Positions 23,321-34,929 of a stretch of 64,000 nucleotides of DNA are shown here, one piece after another (position 1 is the stretch's first letter; each line of letters begins with the position of its first letter). The stretch lies in NCBI GenBank assembly GCA_047967505.1, contig CM106541.1; one strand, given 5' to 3'. This stretch comes from Dipteris shenzhenensis. Taxonomy: Eukaryota > Polypodiophyta > Polypodiopsida > Gleicheniales. The notes below the pieces were generated by a model that worked only from the letters and a program-made list of their open reading frames with translations, searched no databases and was not told where the DNA came from. Position numbers and translations under genes: made by a program.

Positions 23321-23393
23321 CTCCGTTGCACCGTCGTTGTCCGTCGCTCCTTCTCCGTCGCTCCTGCAATTTTGTCGATTTCGATGAGGAGGA

Positions 23394-24153
23394 GCTCGAT
23401 CGAGGTTTGAAGAATGAGGGGGTCCCTCTCTTTATATATGAAAATTTCGGGTTTCAATACCATGGTCGAGGTATTGGGATGCCACATAACTCGATCGTGG
23501 TATTGGACATGCCACATACATCATCGGTCCAGCATACCACTTGCGATGCCATATACCTCGATCGTGGTATTTCACATGCCACATACACATCGGTCCATCA
23601 TACCACTATCGAGGTATAGACATGCCACGATACCTCGATCGAGGTATCTCAGCTGCCAGCACAGTACATGTCGGATGCCACATACCTCAATCGTGGTATT
23701 TGACATGCCACATACACATCAGCCCAGCATACCTCGATCGAGGTATAGACCTACCATGATACCTCGATCGAGGTATGTCAGCTACCAGCACAGTACATAT
23801 CGGATGCCACATACCTTGATCGTGGTATTTGAAATACGACCATGTCATCGATCGAGCATACCACGATCAAGGTATGTGGACTTGCCATGGTACCTCGATC
23901 GAGGTATGTCAGCTGACATGTCGGATGCCACATACCTCAATCGTGGTATTTGACATGACCCATGTCATCTATCCACGATACCTCGATCGAGGTATGTGGA
24001 CTTGCCACGATACCTCGATCGAGGTATAGGTGTCTTGCCACGATACCTCGATCGAGGTCTAGGCTCGGTTCGGTGAAGTAAAGTGGAGGACCTCGATCGA
24101 GGTATTGGCTTGGTTCGGTTGTCCTCATGTGCGAAATACCTCGATCGAGGCAT
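23394..24153. repeat. Palindrome array TACCTCGATCGAGGTA
   Basis: Nine or ten perfect CCTCGATCGAGG cores (23,631, 23,730, 23,760, 23,891, 23,979, 24,011, 24,044, 24,091 and 24,138, plus a near copy at 23,394) alternate with a similar number of one- or two-base variants such as CTCGATCGTGGTATT. They are embedded in a repeat of roughly 125-130 bp that also carries ATGCCACATAC and GTACATGTCGG blocks. Each core is a perfect dyad, so the array could bind dimeric factors or form a long series of hairpins in RNA. Confidence 0.9.
23431..23438 (-). promoter_or_regulatory. Candidate TATA box of the RING-H2 gene
   Basis: TATATAAA on the minus strand, 111 bases upstream of the ATG and followed by a purine-rich leader. 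It lies between the palindrome array and exon 1, as expected for a core promoter. Confidence 0.5.
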
Positions 24154-24200
24154 TTCACACCGAAGCAAAACCTTTGTATTTTCACTTGAGGGGGTGTCAC

Positions 24201-24210
24201 ACTCCCCCAC
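24201..24210 (-). other. Possible polypurine tract / LTR start
   Basis: On the minus strand GTGGGGGAG is followed directly by TGTGACACC, a layout like the polypurine tract and 5' edge of an LTR. If so, the palindrome array would lie in U3. No integrase or RNase H coding region precedes it, so this is weak. Confidence 0.25.
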
Positions 24211-26290
24211 AAGTGGTCTGGAAGTGGACACCCTTAGCTTGCTACCTCCCTTGTCCACCTCTTCTCCTCCTTGGCATTTAACATGTTTCAAGGAGGCTAG
24301 ATCCTTTCCCTTGAGCAATTTTGAGTATTTTGATTCCATTGTGTTGCTATAGATTGACAAGAGTGTAGACCAAGCTTATCAATTATTATTGGAGGAAAAA
24401 TAAACGAATTTGGTGATGGGTAATTCGACATGAGAAGCTTCGTGACAACCACTTGGAGAAGATGGAACAATTGGAGAAAGAAGTGCCAGACCCTCCAATA
24501 CATCTAGACATCGCCCAGCCTCCCGCCTTCTTGGTCTTGAGCAACACCTACCATCACCTGCTTTCAATTATTGTGATGATGTGATCATAGAAGTGATTGA
24601 CTCCCCTCGGTTCATGCCTCCTCTCGAGGAGCCTCCGTTGTTGAATCCGATCATCAAAATCTTCAGCTACGATGCGCTTGATAAGTTTAAGGTCTTCTCA
24701 TAGGGTTATAGTTTATTGATAGGCTAAGTAGCAGATCATTTCCATGTGTGTGAGACACACATATTGTTAGCTTTTTATGGAAAGCATATTGGAAGAAGAA
24801 AGGCCATCGCCTATGTTGTATGTCCATGCTTTTTGGCACGATTTTAACAATCAACGGGGCTCAAACTTAGATAAACATTGTAATGGCAAGATGAGATTAT
24901 GGAAGAGGTACACCAATATTGAGATATAGATGTTGTCGTCTTCTTCTTCCCCCCATCCCTTATTCAACACTCATCAATAGTAGTAACATGTTCTTGAATT
25001 CTTCTCATCCTTGCAACTGCAACTATCTAGTTCCTTTTCCCATGGCAAGCTGCCTCAATCGCCATAAGTTTTGCCAAATCTGACCACGTTGCCTTGCAGA
25101 CTAGGCCTATTCCAAGAATTTTAAGACCTAAAATGAGGGTATTTTGATGCAAGATGCAAAGGATATGGCTTGTCGTTTGATTTTGACTATACCAGATAGG
25201 GACTGCCTCCATCATAGCACATGGACTTTTGCACATGATGATTTTTGCCAAACCTACCCATGCTACCACTTAATAGCTCATCCACATTCTCTTCACACCC
25301 TAAGCAAGATGAATATTTACCTCCTCTGTGATGACTTCTAGCTACTTCCTTCAACCCCTAAAGACGTCTATCATTCATACGTGCTTTTCTTTGAGCTCAA
25401 TGTGACTCCATTATCCAATGGTTCAACTGAACCATCCAAGTCAAATACAAAGATACCCATGAATCAATTTTGGTGAACTTCATGAGATTGAGCACGGAAG
25501 GACTTCTCTTAAATACCAAGATGCTCTACAACATCACAATAGCAAACTTGCATCTATTGTTTTCCCAGAGAGTGAACTTCAAACATAATCGATAAGCTCT
25601 CATTAAGGGAGCTACATTTTGCAAGTCCTCTCTCAAATTTGAATTTTAGCATTGTTCAAGGATGATGGATAATGTGTTTTAATATGCCTTCTGTTTTGAA
25701 TGTATTTTACATGTTTGCAGAAATCAAAAGAGATCTACGTGACTATATATTGATTTTGCATGTTACAAAACGAACATGACTATTGAGATTCAAGTATGTC
25801 AGTGTCTTATCCATTCACGAGACTTAATCATGGTGCTACTTGATGCTAATATTCCTAATATTCTCAACTTGATGCACAAGGAAGGGTCCGTTCCCTCGGA
25901 TTATAATTCTTTGGGAAAGGAAGTGTGTCGCCTCCCCACCCACACTATGTGTGGTTATAAATTTTTTATATGTGTGGTTATAATAATTATATATGTAAGT
26001 ATATATATCATGATCCATGTATGCAATATTTGTAGTCTCAACCCATGATTGAACAAGAAGTGGTATGCTTTGCATGGGGGATTGCCATTTTTAGAGCCTA
26101 AACCCTTGAGCTTTGAGCTTGACGTGTGCATATACCAACATATGCACCATATATTTACAACAAAAATCCCTCATCACCCATGAACTTGGATCATACAAGC
26201 ACACGCCAAGATGCCTTTGCTGAAGGAGTCGTGGTGGTTGTTGCAGTAAAGGAGCGATGTTGGCTGTGGTCACACGCTACACACACACCG
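24211..26290. other. Unassigned segment
   Basis: Only short frames (for example 25,776-26,048 plus) without recognisable motifs. A stretch near 24,580-24,700 plus reads FMPPLEEPPLLNP but is broken by stops soon after. No terminal repeats seen. Confidence 0.45.
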
Positions 26291-26295
26291 CCTGT

Positions 26296-27012
26296 CCAAA
26301 CTTGCACAAAAGATTTGAAGTGCCCATTGGGCATTCAGTGTATAATGGGTTGGCCGCCTACCAAGAAGCTTGGCATTGCTGGAGTGAGCCTATGGTTGGC
26401 TCATTGACCCTGTGCCCATTGCTGGGTAGCCAAGCCTAGCTACTTATGGAAGGACTCTCTGCTAGTACGAAGTGGCATCCACGTAGGCAGGAAGGTTTGC
26501 ACCTTTGTAATGGATTGACTGCCCATCATGGAAATCTTGCTCTTCCATTGGTTAGGATGGCCTCCCAACGACTAGCACCATTCAATCTGTAAACATTCTG
26601 ATGGGTGGAGAGCATATCTATTAAGCTCAGGATTGACCTCAAGCTCTTTATGGACCGCCAGTCTGCCCAACATTTGCCCATGGTTGGGGCCCCTAGATAA
26701 ATGGGATGGATGGGTTCTCATGGGTAGACCCTTTACACATACGTGCGCTCAAACATGCATAGAAAATTTGAATAGTCCATTGGGCGTTTGGTGTGTAATG
26801 GGCTAGTCACCTATCGAGTAGCTCGGCATTACTGGAGGGACCTTGAAATAGTCTATGATTGGTTGGTTTACCCTGTGTCGATCGTTGGGCTGGCTGCTCT
26901 CCCCAGGCATGAAGTGGCATCCACGTAGGAAGGAGCTTGGGCATTCGGTGTGTGAAGGGTTTGCTGCCCGTCGTGGAAACCCCGCTCTGCCATTCGTTAG
27001 TAACGAGTGCCA
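26296..27012. repeat. Diverged direct duplication (~275 bp, two copies ~450 bp apart)
   Basis: 26,296-26,572 and 26,746-27,012 share, in order, blocks such as CATTGGGC, GTGTGTAATGGG, GAAGTGGCATCCACGTAGG and GCCCATCATGGAAA or its variant, and ATTCGTTAG or ATTGGTTAG. Non-coding as far as I can see. Confidence 0.6.
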
Positions 27013-27586
27013 TTCGACGTGTAAATAGCCTCAATGCTCACTTCTCCGAGCGATGGTCCCCAATTTTGCATTGTGTTGAGTGCCGTTTTTATGTGAGGCA
27101 GGAACACCCAAGAGACAATTCAGGGAGAACTCTTTCCCCCCACCTTATGTATTAGGGTCCACCTCAAGTGTGGACTCCATGCTCCATAACTAACCGGAGA
27201 GGGGAGAAGATACGAGGACTCTCTAACGAGAGAGGGGAGAAGATATGAATCATGATGGTCTCTAATGCGTGGAGCCACGTGATGTATGGCTTCTTGGCTG
27301 CATAGCTTTGCCTTCATGGGCACGTTGAGCTTTGTTGCTTCATCAATTGTTCATGCGAGGAATAACATGACCCATCAACTCCTTATGGCGTCAGAGGTGC
27401 TCCACGTTCCTGAACTAAGGGAGGACCGAAAACAGGTATTCAAGGAACAAAACATGGAGCTACCGAAGCCACGGCGACGGACGATGTCTCTCTGGATAGT
27501 TGCAAGTGAGTGCCAAGATCACACATTTGCACTCAACATATCTTTTACTTCATGGGTTCTTAGGATCTGGGTGCTTTCCTGTTTGA

Positions 27587-29596
27587 CAAAAATCAAACTC
27601 GACACCAGGTCAGGAATCCGAAAGGCAATTGAGCGAGTCGTTGGATCAATTGGAACGACAGGACACACAGTCAAATTGTGCTACCTGTTCATCTTTGATA
27701 CGGGCCTGCGTCAATCTCAAGGCCCTTTCCGAAGGCAGACGGGTACATGGTTACATAATTAGGGCGGGTCTCCAAGACGACCGATATCTAGGAAATCTCC
27801 TAGTTGAAATGTATGACAAATGCGGGGCTCTAGAGAATGCACGACTGATATTTTCCAATCTGGAGGCACGAAATGTGTTCTCATGGAATAATATTATTGC
27901 AGCACATGTTCATCATGGTCATGACAGTGAAGCCTTGCAACTTTTTGAGCAAATGCAGCTTGCTTCTGTGAAACCGAATGTGTTTACTTTAAGCACCGCC
28001 CTCGCTGCATGTGCCAACCAGGGAACTCTTTCGCAGGGTAAGTTAGTCCACGTTAGCGTCATTTTCAACGGTTTTGAGTCGGACATTGTTGTGGAGACTG
28101 CACTAGTCAATATGTATGGCAAGTGCGGGAGTAGGAGTTATGCAAAAAGGGTGTTTGACAGAATAGCTGAACATAATGTGGTGTCCTGGACTGCCATGAT
28201 TACAGCATACGCTCAGCAAGGGCAAGGAAAAGAGGCTCTAGAGCTCTTTAGATGCATGCTTGGATCAGATATGACACCAGATGAGTTTTGCTTCGGCGCC
28301 ATACTTGGCGTGTGTTTCAGCCCAACACACCTAGAACAGGGCAAGTTGATCCATGCTAGCATAATCGACTATGGCTTTGAGTCAGATGTGGTTGTAGGGA
28401 CTGCCCTTGTCAACATGTATGGCAAATGTGGAACTGTGGAGGATGCTCAGACCGTGTTTGCTAAAGTGCATGAGAAAAATGTAGTTTTGTGGACTTTGTT
28501 GATTACTGCTTCTGCCCAACTTGGGCATATTGAGGAGTCTCTTCGATTCTTCAGACAGATGCAGCAGGAAGGGGTGAAGCCTAATAAGGTGACATTCGTT
28601 AGTGTTCTTGGTGCATGTACAAGCTTGGCAAATTTAGCAGACGGTAGGGCAATCTATGATAGTATTGTGAATTGTGGGTTTGAGTCAGATGTTGTTGTTG
28701 CGAGTGCCATTGTGAATATGTTTGGCGAGTGTGGGTGTCCTGACGTTGCCCGCGGAGTGTTCGACAAGATACTTCAGCGGAATGAAATCACTTGGAATGC
28801 CATAATTTAAGTGTATGTCCAGCAAGGGGATGGGAAAGAGGCCCTGCAGCTCTTTCACCAAATGGAATTTGAGGGTGTAAGACCAACAGAGGTAACATTT
28901 GTCAGCGCTCTCGGTGCATGTGCATGCCTTGCATGCTTAGCAGAGGGCAAGTTAATCCATGCAAGCATTGCTGAGAACGGGTTAGAATTGCATGCTGTTG
29001 TTGCGAATGCTCTTGTCAGCATGTATGGCAAGTGTGGGTGTCCAGGGGATGCATTGATAATATTTAATAAAATGCCTCAGTGGAATGTGATTTCATGGAA
29101 TGCTATCATTGCTACCTTTACCCAAAATGGGCATTATGAGGAGGCATTTGAACTTTTTGAACAAATGCAGCAGGAAGGTGTAAAGCCAAATGAAATCACT
29201 TTTGTTAGTATTCTCTCTGCCTGCAGCCGTGCGGGGCTGATACTTGAAGGCCTGCACTACTTTGATTCTATAAGTAAAGATCGTGATATGGAACCAACAA
29301 TGGCACATTACAGATGCATGATTGATCTTTTAGGGAGAGCTGGACAGTTGGCAATGGCAGAAGATCTTATCAACAAAATGCCACTACCGCCTGATGCTGT
29401 GGCGTGGAGGAGCTTTCTTAGTGCATGTACAATCCACAGTGATTTGGAACGGGGAGAACGTGCTGCAGAACTTGTCATTGAAATGGATCCCAAAGATGCG
29501 CCACCTTATGTACTGCTGTCGAACATATGTGCAGCAGATGAGAGTTGGGATAATGCAGCAGAAGTGGAAAAGGAAATGGTGAAAAGGAAATGGTGA
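27587..29596 (+). pseudogene. PLS-class pentatricopeptide-repeat protein, disrupted
   Basis: One frame runs from after a stop at 27,584 to 29,596, interrupted by a single TAA at 28,808-28,810. It encodes at least a dozen PPR motifs in P-L-S order. Repeated signatures are NVVSWTAMITAYAQQGQGKE, ALVNMYGKCG and GKLIHASI, followed by an E-type C-terminal region (HYRCMIDLLGRAGQLAMAED, ERGERAAELVIEMDP, YVLLSNI). There is no DYW tail. A perfect 14-bp tandem duplication (29,571-29,584 and 29,585-29,598) shifts the frame and creates the TGA at 29,594. Such proteins bind organellar RNA and guide editing or processing, usually in plastids or mitochondria. The start is unresolved: an upstream frame (27,286-27,762) and a possible donor at 27,507 suggest a 5' exon. 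Confidence 0.88.
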
Positions 29597-31055
29597 AAGG
29601 GGGTGTGAAGAATCAGTTGACGTGCCAGCATGCTGGAGGATAATTGTCAACTCTCAGTTAATGCAGGTGGAGCAGCCAGAGCAATACCTCAAGGAGGAGA
29701 GAGGAAGATGAACAGAAGTAAAATCAGGAAATGATGAAAGGCAGAAGAGAATGACAGGCCACAATTGCAGAAGCAGATTAATGCCTGCGTGGCAAACCCC
29801 AGCTTCGGACAGGGATATGGTACATTGACATTGTAAATACTGCATATAATTACTTAACGAACGTCGGCAGCAAAGAAGCTGCAACAGAGACACAACAGAT
29901 CATCCTGCCAAATACCCCACACACCAAACCTACATTTTTTTTTTTTTTTCCAGAGGGCGGGGCGTGGGGTGGGAGTGAACTTCTTTGTATGACCAAAATA
30001 CATAGAATCTGGATAAACTCTTGTGAAAACCTCACATAAAATCATGCGGAAAAGAAATGGGCTGTTGTATCTACCCTGTGTGAAGCATTTAAGAGTTGCA
30101 TTAAAGGCCCTTAGTAATGTCTTGAGAAGCATAGTTAAGACATTTTGTCTTTGCTTTGCACAAGATGTAAGACGCATTTCAAGATTGGTTTGTTTTTTCA
30201 TAAATTTTCAATAATTATATGAGGTTGAACAAGAATACACTTGTGGTGGTAATGAAACTACGAATAGTAAGAGGATTTAAGTTGTGAGTGATGGGTTCAA
30301 GAAGCATATGCAATAATTTCCTTAGGAAAAATCCCGGCCATAAGAGAAGGGTATGAAGGTGGATTAAGGAGGCTGAGTAGGAATTCAAGCAGCGTGGTAT
30401 TTAGCAAGTAGAAATTTTCTTAGAGTTCTATGTGAGAATGGGCTTATCTTTGATATGTTAGATGAAAAGAATGCTTGCCACCTTCTTCATTGCTAGCTTG
30501 CATCATGACTATGTCTACTTGTATCCTTGGAGATTTGTTAGGAGCACAACACAAATATTGTAGTTTATACTTGCATTCAAGAACACTTGGAACAAAGGAT
30601 TCTAACAGATCTATCTTAAATTAAGATATCTCACTCTCACTTCTTTGCCCTACCTACATGAGCACTCACAAGCTCTCATCAAAAGATTCCTCTCTAGCAG
30701 TCTTCCTTGTTTTAACTCCAAACACATCCACAAAGGATTGCAAACATACTCATTCTCTACAATAAGATTACTTCAAGGATCTTTCACATACATACAAGCA
30801 CTCAATTGTAAGACCACAAAACTACGATGTACATAATACAATCTTCATCATTCTATTCACATGACAATGGGAAATTGTTTTAGCGCGTGCTCTGACATGG
30901 AACAAGAGCGTCTCACTTAAGGCTTTCCTCATCCAATTCTCTCGCATGATGAATCTATTGGATTACAAAAGACCAAGAGAATCTATTCCACCTATTACCA
31001 TGGACAAAAAAAACAAGGATGGGTACTTGACACATGGTAGCTTGGAGGAGAAGAG
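29597..31055. other. Unassigned segment downstream of the PPR gene
   Basis: Probable former 3' end of the PPR gene, then unassigned DNA. A T run of about 18 at 29,935-29,952 is followed by GC-rich DNA. No further gene recognised. Confidence 0.45.
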
Positions 31056-31059
31056 CTTT

Positions 31060-31335
31060 CTTTTATGCACTCATGAACTACCACAAGATCTTGAACTACC
31101 ACCCTCGGACTTTTAGAATACCATGAGCTCTTGGACTATCACTCGTGGACTAACACCCTTGAGCTACCACAAGCTCTTGGACTACCACCCTTAGACTCTT
31201 AGACTACCATGGGATCTTGGACTATGCACATGCCACCCTTGGACCATAGGACTATCATAACCTCTTGAATTACCACCCTTATACTCTCGGGATGTTATAG
31301 ACTCATGAACTACCACAAGATCTTTGACTACCACA
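31060..31335. repeat. Degenerate short repeats CTTGGACTACCACCCTT
   Basis: About ten imperfect copies of a 25-30 bp unit built from CTCTTGGACTACCA and CACCCTTAGACT elements, followed by short CACATA repeats near 31,330-31,395. Confidence 0.7.
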
Positions 31336-31399
31336 CACATACACATATGCATATGAGTACGCAACACACATACACATATATATAGATACACACACAGGG

Positions 31400-33570
31400 G
31401 ATGTCTTTTCTTCCACCTACCCTGAGAGTTATTTCTCTTCCCTTACATGCATTAAGATTACCCCATACTCTCAAATGATTACCCTTTAAACAATAATCAA
31501 GTCACATAGATTTCTTATAGAAATGGCACTATTGTGTATTACATTTTGTCAAACTTTCCACGAAACCAACTTGGCTTGAGAAATAGCTTCTTCTAAACTA
31601 TTTTTATGCACTATTAGGTTGTATTTATGTAGTTGGTTGACCTCTTCATCTAATATCTTTAGCTACTCTTCGTTTTAATTTTTGAATAGCCTCTTCATCT
31701 CATAACTTCTACTTGCTTTTTTTAAACCCATACTAGTTCCTTTTTAGCTCTCATGGGTTTTCTTACCAAAATGGGAGGCTCTTGATATCTCTTACATTTC
31801 TTCACAAATTTTGCAAGCAATTTGGGTGACAACTATTAATATTGGAGCTCCAACTCAAAGCAGTAGAAGTGTCGCAATTTTAAATAGAGTCAAACGGTAA
31901 GGCGAGGTTCCCTTGAAAAGTGGACAAGGTGCTTAGGAAAATGACATCATCTTGTTTTCTCAATAGAATCAAAGTAAAATTTTCGTCTTCTACTCTTAAG
32001 ATACGCTTGTATAGATTGATTTTCTCACAAAAGCCATTTCCATATTATCACTAGATCAACAATAAGTGCACAACAAATTTTTTCTTAGTTTATTGATATA
32101 TCTACTTCTACATAAATGAAAAAAATAAATTTTTTAATAAAGAATAATGCAACTTCAAAAGCAATTAGAAATATATTTGACACATATCTTCCAAACCATT
32201 TGATACATGATAATAACAAAGGCGACTTTGAGCACTTGCTGTGTCCCCTATTATGAAACCTAGTTTGAAGCTGCTCATAAAGTCGTTGTTGTTGATCTCT
32301 TACTAATCATTGGGAAGTTATTCCACCAATGCAATCAAGTTCAATGTTCTTAGCTAGTAAATAAGAAATATTTTATCTATCATTGTTGTGAAAATACATC
32401 CATACTCTTAATTCTAGGGAAAATTTGTGGGTAGGATAATGCATGCCCATGTGAAATTTTGAAAACATACACAAAAGAGATGAAACAAAAGACACAACTA
32501 CTAACTATAGTTGTGAACAAAATCTCACCAAACTCCCTTCCAAAAAACTTCACAAATATATATGCAAAAATAGTGCATGTTGATGTCCTCCTTCTACTCT
32601 ACAAAAGCTAGTAGTCATCAACATCAAATTAGTTCATAAGCTCATCACACAGAAGACATTTGACAATAAATTCCAAAATATGTTGTACTCTTTTTGACAT
32701 AGTCCATGAAAGCTCGAGGTTGATTAGTTCCATCAAGCACGTGGATCATATTATTGCCAATATACGGGAACCCACTTTACACTAGTGATAAAGATGAATT
32801 GGACCTCTCCTTATCCGCTCACCACCATAAGGACTCCAAGAATGCATTCTTTCATTGACCACTTCTTTTCAAACACCCTTAAAGCGATGGATGCGGCAAT
32901 GAAGGGGCCATGAATCTCAATACAACCACCCATTCAAATGAAAGAAATTTGAAAAGAAGCCTCAAAGATGGTTGGAAAGTTGTCAGGAATTGCCCTTGTT
33001 AGTCATGTCTTAGATGTCTTGGAAGGTTCGTGTCAATCTATTTTTCACTGCTTGTGAAGGTGCATTCTTCTTTACAAACAAAATTACTTCTGTGGATTCT
33101 ATAGGATGAAATAAACCAGTTAAGGAGCAAATTTGCAACACACTAGTTGTTGATATAGCCCTTGTAGATAATGTATATCTAATGCTTAGAAACCTGTCAT
33201 TAAGACACAAAAAAACATGCTTGAATTGTTAATCATGACAATGGGATTGCACACTAGAATACAGTCTTGTGGTTGTCTTGGCATGATTCCTACCTTCATG
33301 TAGCAATTGCAATATAACCACCATTGCAATATGTGATGAGTCCCATGCTCATGTTGTGGATATGCTCAATAATGTAGAGGACCCTATTAAGAAATTAGGG
33401 CATATGCTATCAGAAAAAATTCAAGTGGCTCAAAAATTTTAGTTTTGGATTTAACTAGATGAGACGTCGAGAGAATTGTGGGAAACCATTTTAGTAGCTA
33501 GCTAGGTGTAGCCACCACTTGCACAGGAGCTCCACCAATTGATTCTAGGGAAATATTTTGTGGATTCAGT
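31400..33570. other. Unassigned segment
   Basis: AT-rich, with frames broken every few dozen codons. A plus-strand stretch near 33,030-33,210 (FFTACEGAFFFTNKITSVD) hints at decayed coding DNA, but I could not assign it. Confidence 0.4.
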
Positions 33571-33574
33571 CCAA

Positions 33575-33815
33575 CATCATGTTGTGTCTATGAAGTATAA
33601 TACTCCAATGAAGGAGATTATTTTGTTGACAATAGTTTTGTAAGGATAGGTATTCTCTAGTATGATACATGTCCTTTTAAATATCTATGGAAGATGAAGT
33701 ATCATGTTGCTTCCATGAAGTACAATACTCCAATTAAGGCGTCTGACAATAGTTTCACAAGGATAGGTATTCTCTAGTATAATGCATGTTTTGTTAGATA
33801 TTATGGAAGATGAAT
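33575..33815. repeat. ~125-bp tandem duplication, diverged
   Basis: Two successive copies share ATCATGTTG, ATGAAGTA.AATACTCCAAT, GACAATAGTTT and AAGGATAGGTATTCTCTAGT. They lie in unassigned DNA. Confidence 0.7.
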
Positions 33816-34800
33816 GGAAGTGCATGCATGCAAGTTTGCACATTTACCGAGCTGAGATCCTCAAGCCAAACAATTTGAGCTGAGTCTTTTTACACATCTT
33901 AACTCATATGTTTAGCCAAGAAAATATGGAAGTAGAGGTTGATGAATAGGAATGCTTCAGGGTAATCTTACTTGGTGAACCACACATCTTGAGTATTAAA
34001 AAGGGTATTTCTTGAAACCTTCTCTTGGAACTTTTTATGCCGATTTTTTTAAAACAAGAATGAAATAAAAATGAGATACTTGTATGCTTGTGATATAAAC
34101 AAAAATAGCTTTTTGCTACATTGCAACCTAGTGTAGTATTTCTATATGTTACATTTGCAAATCAATAGGGAAATATAGTCAAATCACTTGACTAATTAAG
34201 CCCAAACAACAACAACAAGACCAAACTTGAGTTCATTTGTTTCACTATGCAACATGATGCTAAACATGAGTCCATCTGTCTCACCATGCAACAAGATATG
34301 ATAGACAAAATTTTCAAATGGGTATGAGAAAAAGAAAGCATTAAACTCAAGTTAATCCCATTACTAGGATATAATCATGACTTTAAATTTATAATTGAAT
34401 CTCAAAAATCAATATTTCAATCAACAATTGAATCCCAAAAGTTAATATTTCAATCAAAAGTGAATATGTCAATATATTAAATATCTTCTTCAGCAACATC
34501 ATCCACAAAAAGAGACCTCACATGCTTTGTCTCTTACAAAGGGAAATCAAAACAATTATCTCTATAACATAACATTCACAATAATCATAGGCAAAAAACT
34601 CAAAAAAACCTAAGAACGGAATACAAAAACATTGAATTTTGATATGTCACGTTCAGCCAAAAGTCACATTTATCATTGATGGAGTAAGCACTAAGAGTTG
34701 TTGCAATCCACCTAGAACATATCTCCAAGTGATGCACAACACATGATAAGTGTCCAAGAGTCTTCATCTATTGGTACATCAGCTACTTGAAGTAAAGGTA
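33816..34800. other. Unassigned AT-rich segment
   Basis: No gene seen. Short repeats such as TTGAATC.CAAAA..TCAATATTTCAATCAA occur at 34,390-34,470. Confidence 0.4.
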
Positions 34801-34804
34801 GTTA

Positions 34805-34887
34805 TATATATATATATAGAGAGAGAGAGAGAAAGGGAGAGAGAGAGAGAGAGAGGGGTAAGTAGGTAGGTAGATAGATAGATAGAT
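34805..34887. repeat. Compound microsatellite (TA)n(GA)n(TAGG)n(TAGA)n
   Basis: Consecutive TA, GA, TAGG and TAGA runs. They lie where the 3' end of the minus-strand LINE would be expected and may derive from its tail. Confidence 0.85.
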
Positions 34888-34929
34888 ATGTATTATGTAT
34901 CATGTATCATACATTTGTCAATCACCCAT

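Noticed and set aside
23394-24153. The palindrome array as a CRISPR array
   Set aside because: Spacers vary in length and are themselves repeated, the context is a plant genome with introns and transposons, and there are no cas genes.
24379-24567. Minus-strand frame before the LTR-like boundary as a retroelement pol end
   Set aside because: No integrase, chromodomain or RNase H motif is visible in any frame.
33000-33500. Possible hAT transposase fragment
   Set aside because: A few residues recall transposase regions, but no ordered motifs, terminal repeats or 8-bp duplication support it.
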